A DNA stretch of 7,195 bases from Peptostreptococcaceae bacterium. GTDB taxonomy: Bacteria > Bacillota_A > Clostridia > Peptostreptococcales > Acidaminobacteraceae. The stretch lies in assembly GCA_013619035.1 (NCBI GenBank), contig JABXKX010000528.1, positions 1 to 7,195 on the forward strand. The letters run 5' to 3'. Shown one piece after another: positions 1 through 6,019 of this stretch. The notes under the pieces are model-generated. The model was not told where the DNA came from. It ran no database searches and saw only the letters and a list, made by a program, of their open reading frames with translations. The position numbers and the translations under genes are program-made. The number at the start of each line of letters is the position of its first letter. The first letter of the stretch is position 1.

Positions 1-1217
1 TAATTCCACATTTTATTAAACCCTAATACATCAAAAAAGTAAATCATATTGACGAAATGTTTGATAAACATAGCAATAAATCCTGCAAACACAAATTTCT
101 TATTTTTTGTTTCTATTTGTGCTACGCCATAACGACCACCTATACATACCATCGCACCATGAAATTCAGGTTTATAAGAGTCTAATTCTTTTTCATTAAT
201 CGTCGCTGCAACATTGTGTGCAACTAAACGAGCCGAATGTTCTGCATTTTCGACCATTTGAGGTACTGGTCTATCTTCACCTTCAGCAATATAGAATATA
301 TTATCACCTACAATGAATACATCTTTATGTTCAACACTTCTTAAGTGCTCATCCGTTTGAATTCTATTTCGTGCTAATTTTGTTATTTTATCATCTGAAA
401 GTTTGCCCATTAAATCACTACCTTCTACTCCTGCTGCCCAAATAGTAGTAGCACAATTAATTGGATCTTTATCTTTGATGACAAGACCATCAGCTTTAAC
501 TTCAATAATACTTGAATTTGTTAAAACTTCAACACCTAATTTATTCAACCTCTTCTCAGTTTTCTGAATTAATTTATCCTCAAACATCGGTAGTACTTTG
601 GGTAACATATCCACAACAAGTAAATTAACTTCTTCTATCGGAATGTTGAAATCAAGACATAATTCATCTTTCCATTCAGCCAGTTCACCTATCATTTCTA
701 TACCTGTAAAACCACATCCTATGACAACAAATGTTAACAGATGTTTTCTCTCTTCAGGCGTCTTAGCCACACTCGCTTTTTGGAATGCATCTAAAATTCT
801 AAATTTAATTTTCAGTGCATCTTCGTATGACCATAAAGTTAATGCATGTTCTTCTGCACCTTTACATCCAAAGAATGTTGGTTTTGAACCCGTACCCATA
901 ACCAAATAGTCATAGTTATACGTATCTTTCAGACCTTTTAATGATTTATTCTTGAAATCAATGTCTTGGATTTCATCTAAGACAATATCAATATTTCTAC
1001 CATATAACGCCTTATCTAAATCGATTCGAATCGCTTCTTCAGGCACACGATTTGCTGCCACCTCATGTAACTCCGTTAACATCGTATGGTAAGTATTTTT
1101 ATCAATAACAGTCACTTTAACACTGTCATTCTTTTTTAACTTACGAGCTAATTTCTTAGCTGTTAGTATACCACCATATCCAGCACCTAGAACGACAATA
1201 TTTTTTTGCTCATTCAT
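1..1217 (-). CDS. ndh2: Type II NADH dehydrogenase (NDH-2), EET-type Ndh2, C-terminus cut by window edge
   Basis: Single-subunit, non-proton-pumping FAD enzyme on the inner face of the membrane that oxidises NADH and reduces quinone. I translated the 405 codons present; the frame is open to the left edge. The N-terminus has the FAD Rossmann motif GAGYGG (residues 11-16). A second dinucleotide-binding motif, VVIGCGFTG, lies around G167-G169 and should bind NADH. The family motif TIWAAGV follows (W260), then VGD (G304-D305), the FAD-contacting Asp region, and PVPQMVENAEHSA. The last visible residues are hydrophobic (GFIAMFIKHFVNMIYFF), as expected for the membrane-binding C-terminus. Ordinary NDH-2 ends near 400-430 residues; EET-type Ndh2 continues with about 200 more residues of membrane segments, and the visible end (FFDVLGFNKMWN) fits that longer form, but this is inference. 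ATG at 1217 is chosen because AAGGAG (1226-1231) lies 8 nt upstream, inside the last apbE codons; the 5-nt gap to apbE suggests translational coupling. Confidence 0.92.
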   Translation of the reverse strand, partial: MNEQKNIVVLGAGYGGILTAKKLARKLKKNDSVKVTVIDKNTYHTMLTELHEVAANRVPEEAIRIDLDKALYGRNIDIVLDEIQDIDFKNKSLKGLKDTYNYDYLVMGTGSKPTFFGCKGAEEHALTLWSYEDALKIKFRILDAFQKASVAKTPEERKHLLTFVVIGCGFTGIEMIGELAEWKDELCLDFNIPIEEVNLLVVDMLPKVLPMFEDKLIQKTEKRLNKLGVEVLTNSSIIEVKADGLVIKDKDPINCATTIWAAGVEGSDLMGKLSDDKITKLARNRIQTDEHLRSVEHKDVFIVGDNIFYIAEGEDRPVPQMVENAEHSARLVAHNVAATINEKELDSYKPEFHGAMVCIGGRYGVAQIETKNKKFVFAGFIAMFIKHFVNMIYFFDVLGFNKMWN

Positions 1218-1222
1218 TTAGT

Positions 1223-2257
1223 TTACTCCTTTAATATATAATCTTCATTTGTTAATTCAAACTGCTCTCTAATAGAACCACTTGAAAGATATACTTCTTT
1301 ATCTTTTGTCACATAGATACAATCGACGCCTTCCAAAGTATTCACAAATACTAATCCTTCTTTCACATCCATCAAGTACAAAATTGTTGACATCGCGTCT
1401 GCTACTATTGATTCATCACTAATAACAGTGACACTTGCAACATTGGTTTCATAAGGATAACCAGTAGAGGGATCAAAAATATGATGATACCTTTTCCCAT
1501 CTCTCTCAAAGTACTTCTCATAATCACCACTAGTGACAACTGTTTTATCTGATACTTCTACAATACCTAAGTAGTTGTTTCTTTGACTTAATGGGTCTTG
1601 TATACCAATTCTAAACGGTACACCTTTACTTTTTTCTCCAATGACTTTTACATTGCCACCAAGATTAATAATTGCTTTTTCAATGCCAGACTCTATTAAC
1701 ATATCAGCGACTTCATCGGCTGCATAACCTTTAGCTATACCACCTAAATCTATTTTTGTGTTTTGTGCCAATGAAATATTATTCTCAGCATTTATTTTTA
1801 TTTTATCAAGTCCTACAGTCAATAGTAGTTTTTCAATAGCTTCATGATTTGGTATATTTTCATGTTCCGTACCAATACCCCAAAGTTCGACAATGGGTGC
1901 TAGTGTTACATCAAATTTTCCATTTGATTTGTGACCATATTCCAAAGCTGTATCTATTACTGTAAAGACATCACTGTCTATGTTAATTTGATTACTTATA
2001 TCACCCGTTTCAGAAAGTAAATTAATTCTACTGACTTCACTTGTTGATATTGTTTTTGACATTTTTTCTTCGATTACTTCCATACGATCAAACAATTTTT
2101 CAAAAATTGCTTCGTCTTCAGTACCATAGATACTAACTGATACCACAGTACCTAACATAAATGTTGATTTACTAATGGGTTTTACATCTTCATTGACACT
2201 ATTACAACCAACCAATAAGAGTATAATGCCTATTAATCCAACTATTTTCTTTAACAT
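1223..2257 (-). CDS. apbE: ApbE-family FAD:protein FMN transferase, lipoprotein (FmnB-like)
   Basis: Transfers FMN from FAD to a Ser/Thr of FMN-binding-domain proteins, Mg2+-dependent, on the outer face of the membrane. The 344-residue length is normal for the family. A lipoprotein signal ends in LLVGC with C18 as the lipidated residue. Family motifs follow in order: MLGTVVSVSIYG (34-45), FDVTLAP (115-121), IDLGGIAKGYAADE (169-182), INLGGN (197-202), GIQDP (218-222), TSGDYEKYF (242-250), HHIFDPSTGYP (258-268) and the metal-binding DAMST (287-291). All look intact, so the enzyme should be active. It follows pplA by 65 nt and precedes ndh2 by 5 nt; the obvious substrate is PplA. The ribosome-binding site is weak: only a GAAAG/GTTGG stretch precedes ATG 2257. 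With the hairpin in the upstream gap, this suggests less enzyme than PplA is made. The family call is secure; PplA as substrate is inferred from context. Confidence 0.96.
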   Translation of the reverse strand: MLKKIVGLIGIILLLVGCNSVNEDVKPISKSTFMLGTVVSVSIYGTEDEAIFEKLFDRMEVIEEKMSKTISTSEVSRINLLSETGDISNQINIDSDVFTVIDTALEYGHKSNGKFDVTLAPIVELWGIGTEHENIPNHEAIEKLLLTVGLDKIKINAENNISLAQNTKIDLGGIAKGYAADEVADMLIESGIEKAIINLGGNVKVIGEKSKGVPFRIGIQDPLSQRNNYLGIVEVSDKTVVTSGDYEKYFERDGKRYHHIFDPSTGYPYETNVASVTVISDESIVADAMSTILYLMDVKEGLVFVNTLEGVDCIYVTKDKEVYLSSGSIREQFELTNEDYILKE

Positions 2258-2280
2258 GTTGCCAACTTTCTATTATCATC

Positions 2281-2310
2281 AAAAGGCTTTAGATTACTCC
2301 AAAGCCCTTC
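2281..2310 (-). terminator. Hairpin between pplA and apbE, possible partial terminator or processing stem
   Basis: On the minus strand GAAGGGCTTT pairs with AAAGCCTTTT across a 10-nt loop. The core is six Watson-Crick pairs (GGCTTT/AAAGCC); the outer part is two A-U pairs and two G-U pairs. No long U-tract follows, so full termination is unlikely. It lies 13 nt after the pplA stop and ends about 24 nt before the apbE start. Such stems commonly lower downstream expression or stabilise the upstream message. Confidence 0.45.
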
Positions 2311-2322
2311 AATGGATGATTT

Positions 2323-3243
2323 TTATTTTGCTTCTTTTAACGCTTCTTCAGCTAACATGAACATTGGTGACACACCAATTGAAACACCTGAAATTGCATC
2401 TGTATGATAGTTGTCACTTTGATATTCGATCGCTGTAGGATCTTGTGACTCAAGTAAAAATGCTTCAGCTAATTTTGCTTGATCAATCCATGATGCTATT
2501 GCACCACCGTTAGCAACCATACCGTATGCGCCGTTTGTTGATAATGTTTTCTTATCATCGCCACCATCAACGTGAATCCCATTCCAGTTTACTGATTCAA
2601 TGTTTCCGAACATTACTGTAATATCTAGAGTTGCTTTGAATCCAGATTCTTCAGCGAAATCAGCTTCTTCTGCATGGTATGCGCCATCTTTGTAAGGACC
2701 TGGTTCCTGTGGTCCATTTGCTAAAGCTTCTTCAGCAAGATAAAACATTGGAGAAACACCAATAGATACACCAGTGATAGCATCCGTATGGTAATTATCT
2801 TCTTGATATTGAATCGCTGTAGGATCTTGAGATTCTAATAAGTAAGCCTCAACAACAAGTGCTTGTTCGAACCAAGGCGCTACTGCTCCACCGTATTCAA
2901 CCATGTTGTAAAGTCCAGCTTCAGATAATGCTTTTTTGTTCATACCAGCATTGATACTCACACCATCCCAGTTAACAGATGTAATTAAACCATCTTTAAC
3001 TTCGATAGTAATAGATTGCTTCCATCCATTTTCCTCACTAAACACGTCTTCGATAGCAAAATATACACCGTCTGCGTATTTAGCATCTTCAGTTGTGCCA
3101 CTTCCTACAGCTTCATTAGCTGAGTTGTTTGCATCTGCAGCTGAGTTGTTTGCTTCTGTAGTTGCATTGTTTGATGAGCATCCAACAACCATTGCAACTA
3201 AAAGTACAACAATCAAACCCAATTTTAATAAATTCTTCTTCAT
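2323..3243 (-). CDS. pplA: Lipoprotein with two FMN_bind domains, PplA-like extracellular electron carrier
   Basis: 306-residue surface lipoprotein expected to carry two covalent FMN groups and move electrons from the membrane to external acceptors. The signal peptide MKKNLLKLG... ends in MVVGC (C22 lipidated). Residues 23-52 form an Asn/Ala/Ser-rich tether, then come two homologous FMN_bind domains (about 56-174 and 184-302). Each ends with a near-identical block containing LLESQDPTAI, DNYHTDAI and GVSIGVSPMF. The predicted flavin-attachment motifs are DAITGVS (154-160) and DAISGVS (282-288); S160 and S288 would be acceptors. The usual motif is D-x-x-(S/T)-G-A-(T/S), so Val replaces Ala in both. 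The start at 3243 is chosen over an in-frame ATG at 3258 because the SD GGAGGAG lies 6 nt before 3243 and overlaps the 3258 codon. First gene of the pplA-apbE-ndh2 unit. Family very likely; electron transfer to external acceptors is inferred from the neighbours. Confidence 0.93.
   Translation of the reverse strand: MKKNLLKLGLIVVLLVAMVVGCSSNNATTEANNSAADANNSANEAVGSGTTEDAKYADGVYFAIEDVFSEENGWKQSITIEVKDGLITSVNWDGVSINAGMNKKALSEAGLYNMVEYGGAVAPWFEQALVVEAYLLESQDPTAIQYQEDNYHTDAITGVSIGVSPMFYLAEEALANGPQEPGPYKDGAYHAEEADFAEESGFKATLDITVMFGNIESVNWNGIHVDGGDDKKTLSTNGAYGMVANGGAIASWIDQAKLAEAFLLESQDPTAIEYQSDNYHTDAISGVSIGVSPMFMLAEEALKEAK
2380..2400 (-). other. Predicted FMN attachment motif, PplA domain 2 (DAISGVS)
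   Basis: Codons for residues 282-288, with S288 the expected acceptor. It shares the G-V-S ending with domain 1, so the departure from G-A-T is conserved between the two copies. Confidence 0.65.
2764..2784 (-). other. Predicted FMN attachment motif, PplA domain 1 (DAITGVS)
   Basis: Codons for residues 154-160. By alignment with known ApbE target motifs, the terminal Ser (S160) would be bonded through phosphoester to FMN. The Ala normally before the acceptor is Val here. Confidence 0.65.
3118..3153 (-). repeat. 21-nt period direct repeat in the pplA linker
   Basis: The 15-nt word agctgagttgtttgc occurs at 3118-3132 and exactly again at 3139-3153, giving the peptide repeat ANNSAAD/ANNSANE. 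It encodes the flexible tether between the lipid anchor and the first flavin domain and could vary in length by slippage. Confidence 0.75.
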
Positions 3244-3256
3244 AAAACTCCTCCTC
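3244..3256 (-). promoter_or_regulatory. Strong Shine-Dalgarno of pplA that fixes the start at 3243
   Basis: The minus strand reads GAGGAGGAG at 3256-3248, with its AGGAGG core 6 nt before ATG 3243. The alternative in-frame ATG at 3256-3258 overlaps this element and has no SD of its own, so the five extra N-terminal residues MRRSF are unlikely. Confidence 0.85.
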
Positions 3257-3308
3257 ATTTGTTATCACTTCCAATAACATGACACTTTCTTATTTTTCAT
3301 ACAACAAC

Positions 3309-3338
3309 ATTATACAAAGATTGATAAATAAATATCAG
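3309..3338 (-). promoter_or_regulatory. Probable sigma70-type promoter of pplA-apbE-ndh2
   Basis: A perfect TATAAT (minus strand 3314-3309) lies 18 nt from CTGATA (3338-3333), a 4/6 match to TTGACA. The start would be near 3302, giving a leader of about 60 nt, too short for a large riboswitch. It lies downstream of the ABC operon terminator, so pplA should be transcribed independently. Confidence 0.6.
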
Positions 3339-3406
3339 AATTTGAGAGTTTTGTTCATTAAGTTCACTTGTTTAGAGTCATAAGTCTAATATAAATTCTA
3401 AAGTTC

Positions 3407-3421
3407 TATACTTGAAGTATA
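3407..3421. promoter_or_regulatory. 15-bp perfect palindrome upstream of the pplA promoter, candidate operator
   Basis: TATACTT-G-AAGTATA has 7-bp perfect half-sites around one central base. It is about 70 bp upstream of the putative pplA -35 box. The position would suit an activator or upstream repressor site. No regulator is assigned, and chance occurrence in AT-rich DNA cannot be excluded. Confidence 0.35.
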
Positions 3422-3448
3422 TTCTTGACCACTTCACTGATATAATGC

Positions 3449-3480
3449 AAAAAAGCTTAAGGCCATTTGGCCCTAAGCTT
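3449..3480 (-). terminator. Strong intrinsic terminator of the ABC transporter operon
   Basis: A 12-bp stem pairs AAGCTTAGGGCC with GGCCTTAAGCTT across a 4-nt loop (AAAT), with one G-U pair. On the minus strand the T-run continues into TTTTGC. No T-run follows on the plus strand, so it works leftward. It lies about 80 nt after the permease stop and separates this operon from pplA. Confidence 0.88.
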
Positions 3481-3557
3481 AAATTTATACTGCTTCAGTT
3501 ATTTAATATGCCTGTTGATATAGTTAAAAAAGAGAATTTATCTCATGAGTCCATGTA

Positions 3558-4316
3558 TTAAACAATATGCTTTTTCTCGTATATCAACCATTTGCAATAC
3601 TTTTTTTCTAGAAGATCTACACATGTTATGAGTCCTGCAGCTAATAATGACAAAGCGAGTATGCCTGCAAACATCCCTACATAGTTAACCATCATCCAAT
3701 TGCTCATGATATAGTAACCAATGCCATATGTTGTTGCATAATTCTCACAAAAGAACAGTACTGCCAAACTAATGCCGATGCCTATTCTCAATGAATTAAA
3801 TAGGCTTGGTAATACACTCGGCAGATAAAGTTTTAACAATTTATCTTTTTTAGATAACTTAAGTACGTTCACGACTCGGTGGTATTCGATAGGAATCTGT
3901 TTCATACCATCTCTTGCTGCTAAAACTAGTTGAAAGACCAGTACAGTGAATAGCAACATGATTTTAGATAAGTCACCCAAACCAAATAAAACTATAAACA
4001 CGGGCAAGAAGGCAATCTTAGGTATTGGATATAATAAATAGACTATCGGTGAAAACCATTTGTCCATTTTTTTATTCGCTCCAGCCATCACACCTAGAGG
4101 CACACCAATTACAAGAGCAAATCCTATGGCAACGGTAATTCTCAGCAAACTAAATCCAGCATGCAAGAATATTGTACCGTTGGCCAGCAAGATAAATAGA
4201 CGCATCCAAACCATATCAGGTCTTGGAATAAGGTTAACACCTACATAATAACTCAGTAAATACCATATGATGTGTATAAAAACAAATGGAAATATCTTAA
4301 CTAAATACTTATTCAT
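3558..4316 (-). CDS. ABC transporter permease, SsuC/TauC/ThiX-like (BPD_transp_1)
   Basis: Integral membrane subunit that forms the import channel, probably as a homodimer. The 252 residues show about six hydrophobic segments. The cytoplasmic coupling (EAA) loop lies around 144-172: EYHRVVNVLKLSKKDKL, then LYLPSVLPSLFNSLR. The stretch YPIPKIAFLPVFIVLFGLGD (96-115) is typical of the nitrate/sulfonate/taurine permease group. The start is placed at ATG 4316, preceded at 5 nt by AGGTGA (4327-4322). An in-frame GTG at 4325 lies inside that SD-like element and lacks one of its own. With this start the gene overlaps the end of the ATPase gene by 8 nt (ATGAATAA), a coupled arrangement. Last gene of the operon; substrate not readable from this subunit. 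Confidence 0.92.
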   Translation of the reverse strand: MNKYLVKIFPFVFIHIIWYLLSYYVGVNLIPRPDMVWMRLFILLANGTIFLHAGFSLLRITVAIGFALVIGVPLGVMAGANKKMDKWFSPIVYLLYPIPKIAFLPVFIVLFGLGDLSKIMLLFTVLVFQLVLAARDGMKQIPIEYHRVVNVLKLSKKDKLLKLYLPSVLPSLFNSLRIGIGISLAVLFFCENYATTYGIGYYIMSNWMMVNYVGMFAGILALSLLAAGLITCVDLLEKKYCKWLIYEKKHIV

Positions 4317-5031
4317 TTGTTTCACCTGTTTTCATCATATCCCTCAACACCTTAACTTGATTATAGAACACCTTGTCATCTCTTAGTGACCCCGAATGAT
4401 CCAATGGATTATCATAGCTCTTGACTATTCGTCCCTTATCCATGATCAAAATGACATCTGATAAGAATAGAGCTTCCTCAATATTATGGGTAACGATAAG
4501 TGTTGTCCTTTTTTTCTTTTGGTGAAGGTTCAACAGCAAATCCTGTAATGATTCCTTGCTAAAGGCATCCAAAGAAGCTGTAGGCTCATCCATCAAAAGT
4601 ACATCTGGATCTACAACCAAAGTTCTTGCAATATTAACTCTTTGTTTTTGACCAACGCTAAGCTGATAGGGATAGACGTGAACATAATTCTCCAGACCTA
4701 ACTCCTTAAGTATATGAATACATAGTTCGAAGATCTCATTTTTTGAACCGGTTAACCCTATAGCTACATTCTCCCAAACACTTAACCAAGGAAATAATGC
4801 ATCACTTTGTTGAATTAGGCCTAACCTAGCTTTATCATCTTCTGCATTTGTAATTTGAATCTGTCCCTTATCAAACACCATCAGGCCAGCAAGTGCATTA
4901 AGCAATGTGGACTTGCCGCAACCTGAATGACCAATAACAGCACATATTTGTCCATAAGGTATCGTAATATTTATATCCAATATGCCGTTTTGATTGCCAT
5001 AATCAATACTGAGGTTACTCACTTTTATCAT
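4309..5031 (-). CDS. ABC transporter ATP-binding protein, SsuB/TauB/ThiZ-like
   Basis: Cytoplasmic ATPase powering the importer with the adjacent permease and binding protein. The 240 residues are a complete ABC domain: Walker A GHSGCGKST (34-42), Q-loop IQQSDALFPWLSVWENV (73-89), signature LSVGQKQR (124-131), Walker B DVLLMDEP (143-150), D-loop SLDA (153-156) and H-loop His182. The Q-loop sequence LFPWLSVWENV is typical of the nitrate/sulfonate/taurine group. The signature reads LSVGQ instead of LSGGQ: the first Gly is Val, a tolerated variant in some ABC proteins. The gene starts 11 nt after the binding-protein stop; its SD is weak (AAGTGAG overlapping that stop), so translation is probably coupled. 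Its end overlaps the permease start. Confidence 0.95.
   Translation of the reverse strand: MIKVSNLSIDYGNQNGILDINITIPYGQICAVIGHSGCGKSTLLNALAGLMVFDKGQIQITNAEDDKARLGLIQQSDALFPWLSVWENVAIGLTGSKNEIFELCIHILKELGLENYVHVYPYQLSVGQKQRVNIARTLVVDPDVLLMDEPTASLDAFSKESLQDLLLNLHQKKKRTTLIVTHNIEEALFLSDVILIMDKGRIVKSYDNPLDHSGSLRDDKVFYNQVKVLRDMMKTGETNE
4317..4327 (-). promoter_or_regulatory. SD-like element that decides the permease start
   Basis: AGGTGA (minus strand 4327-4322) sits 5 nt before ATG 4316 and includes the competing GTG at 4325-4323. It lies in the last codons of the ATPase gene, consistent with translational coupling. Confidence 0.6.
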
Positions 5032-5042
5032 AATAGACTCAC

Positions 5043-5942
5043 TTAATCGACAAACTTAGGTTCAATCAAGTCTTTAGGTTCAACAGTTAACGGTTCTGGA
5101 AGAATTGTATTCGTCCAGTCTATAACACGTTGTATATACGCTTCACTAGGCAGTCTGGCTTCATGATATTCTGGTAAATCCATTAAATCCATTAACTCCG
5201 GTGAAACATTCGGTACATTATTTACAATAGCTTCTCTTGCTAATGATTCATCTTTTTGAATATCTATAACCGCTTTATTATAGGCAATTACAAATGCTTC
5301 AAGCGCATCAGACTTATTATCAATAGCAGTTTGTGTAAATGCCATTACATCAGGACTGAATCCATCAACAGGTTCAAAAATCAATTTTTCAAGACCTTTT
5401 AACTTGCCTACAGAAGCAATCGGTTCTGGTAATAAGGCCATATCTAATTGACCTGATACAGCAGCTTCAAGTCTTGAAGGAATCGCATTAACATACACTT
5501 TCTCAATATTGTGTGTTTCACCTAACCACTGATCAACTAAGAAGTTAGATACACTGATCTCCATCATACCGACTGAAATATCAGCCTTATCTATTGCACC
5601 CTCATTGCTAACCAATACAAACATACCATCAGTTAACATGGTTGCTTTTAATTCAAAACCACCATTTACATTTGTTGCTACAGCCAAGATATCTGTCATT
5701 GCACCATCAATAGCATTGGCTTGAAGTGCACTTTGTCTATCCTGAGCGTTCGTGTAAATCTCAATATACACTTCAAGGTTATTTTCTTCAAAGTAACCAC
5801 TGTCTTTTGCTAAAAAGATTGGAGCAGTATCCACTGCTGGCATAAGACCTATATTTAGTACCATTTTTTCATCAGTTTTATTTGCGCTACATCCCGACAT
5901 TACTAACATTAGTGCTAAGATTATTAAGACTATTTTTTTCAT
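5043..5942 (-). CDS. ABC transporter substrate-binding lipoprotein, NMT1/SsuA-like, substrate unknown
   Basis: Extracytoplasmic lipoprotein that captures the substrate and delivers it to the permease. The 299 residues begin with a lipoprotein signal ending in VMSGC (C18). The early block LNIGLMPAVDTAPIFLAKDSGYFEENNLEV (split as LNIGLMPAVDTA at 29-40 and PIFLAKDSGYFEENNLEV at 41-58) is the usual N-terminal signature of the NMT1/THI5, SsuA and TauA group. Later blocks also fit this fold: ALQANAIDGAMTD (72-84) and SGQLDMALLPEP (163-174). First gene of the operon, with AGGAG 6 nt before the ATG. Members bind sulfonates, nitrate, thiamine precursors, riboflavin (RibY) and other small molecules, so the fold does not give the ligand. 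The His/Trp-rich N-terminal pattern of thiamine-precursor binders is absent. Flanking EET genes make a flavin or quinone precursor a reasonable guess only. Confidence 0.9.
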   Translation of the reverse strand: MKKIVLIILALMLVMSGCSANKTDEKMVLNIGLMPAVDTAPIFLAKDSGYFEENNLEVYIEIYTNAQDRQSALQANAIDGAMTDILAVATNVNGGFELKATMLTDGMFVLVSNEGAIDKADISVGMMEISVSNFLVDQWLGETHNIEKVYVNAIPSRLEAAVSGQLDMALLPEPIASVGKLKGLEKLIFEPVDGFSPDVMAFTQTAIDNKSDALEAFVIAYNKAVIDIQKDESLAREAIVNNVPNVSPELMDLMDLPEYHEARLPSEAYIQRVIDWTNTILPEPLTVEPKDLIEPKFVD

Positions 5943-5983
5943 GTTTTTCTCCTTTTTGTCATTAGTTGTTTTACATTCTTAGT

Positions 5984-6012
5984 ATATTAACACCTTGATA
6001 AAATCATGTCAA
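5984..6012 (-). promoter_or_regulatory. Promoter of the ABC transporter operon
   Basis: The minus strand has a perfect TTGACA (6012-6007), a 17-nt spacer and TAATAT (5989-5984), a 4/6 match to TATAAT. Transcription would start near 5977, leaving a leader of only about 35 nt before ATG 5942. This leaves no room for a TPP or FMN riboswitch. Confidence 0.65.
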
Positions 6013-6019
6013 TGTGACA
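5996..6019. promoter_or_regulatory. Two adjacent palindromes within the ABC promoter, candidate operator
   Basis: TGTCA-ATG-TGACA (6007-6019) is a perfect 5-bp inverted repeat covering the -35 box. Next to it, TGAT-AAA-ATCA (5996-6006) is a 4-bp inverted repeat in the spacer. A protein bound here would block RNA polymerase. The half-sites recall Crp/Fnr-type sites, but the spacing does not match the FNR consensus (four central bases), so no regulator is named. Confidence 0.35.

Larger units (their letters stand above)
2338..3078 (-). repeat. Internal tandem duplication in pplA (two FMN_bind domains)
   Basis: Domain 1 is encoded by 2722-3078 and domain 2 by 2338-2694. Equivalent residues are 128 apart (D154 and D282). 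The second half of each domain is almost identical in protein, but the DNA differs at many synonymous positions. This indicates an old duplication held by selection rather than a recent copy. The N-terminal halves are more diverged. Confidence 0.9.
3244..3557. other. Intergenic region between the ABC permease and pplA
   Basis: This 314-bp gap contains, from right to left, about 77 bp of AT-rich DNA with nothing convincing, the ABC operon terminator, the 15-bp palindrome, the pplA promoter and the pplA leader. No ORF with a plausible start and ribosome site was seen on either strand, and no riboswitch consensus was recognised. Confidence 0.7.

Noticed and set aside
598..909. 103-codon plus-strand ORF inside ndh2
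   Set aside because: Antisense shadow of a well-supported NDH-2 frame; no motifs and no ribosome site.
3244..3258. Longer PplA start at ATG 3258 (MRRSFMKK...)
   Set aside because: The codon overlaps the strong SD that serves ATG 3243, and the shorter form gives a standard lipoprotein signal peptide.
2936..3277. 113-codon plus-strand ORF over pplA
   Set aside because: Antisense to the conserved FMN_bind frame; composition mirrors the repeated codons of the real gene.
3261..3278. 5-bp hairpin GTTAT/ATAAC in the pplA leader
   Set aside because: Short AT-rich stem with an 8-nt loop, expected by chance, and it does not cover the SD.
3321..3338. FNR-like site TTGAT...ATCAG near the pplA promoter
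   Set aside because: Eight bases separate the half-sites instead of four, and the second half is imperfect.
3425..3446. Plus-strand promoter TTGACC...TATAAT in the intergenic gap
   Set aside because: The spacer is only 10 nt and no plus-strand gene follows.
3525..3544. Second terminator right after the permease (GAGA-TAAAT-TCTC then T6 on the minus strand)
   Set aside because: The stem is only 4 bp; the 12-bp terminator at 3449-3480 is a far better candidate, although this could help slightly.
4317..4325. GTG start of the permease at 4325
   Set aside because: It lies inside the AGGTGA element that is well placed for ATG 4316, and no SD precedes the GTG.
5943..5980. TPP or FMN riboswitch before the ABC operon
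   Set aside because: The predicted leader is only about 35 nt, and none of the conserved riboswitch sequences were seen in the whole 298-bp gap.
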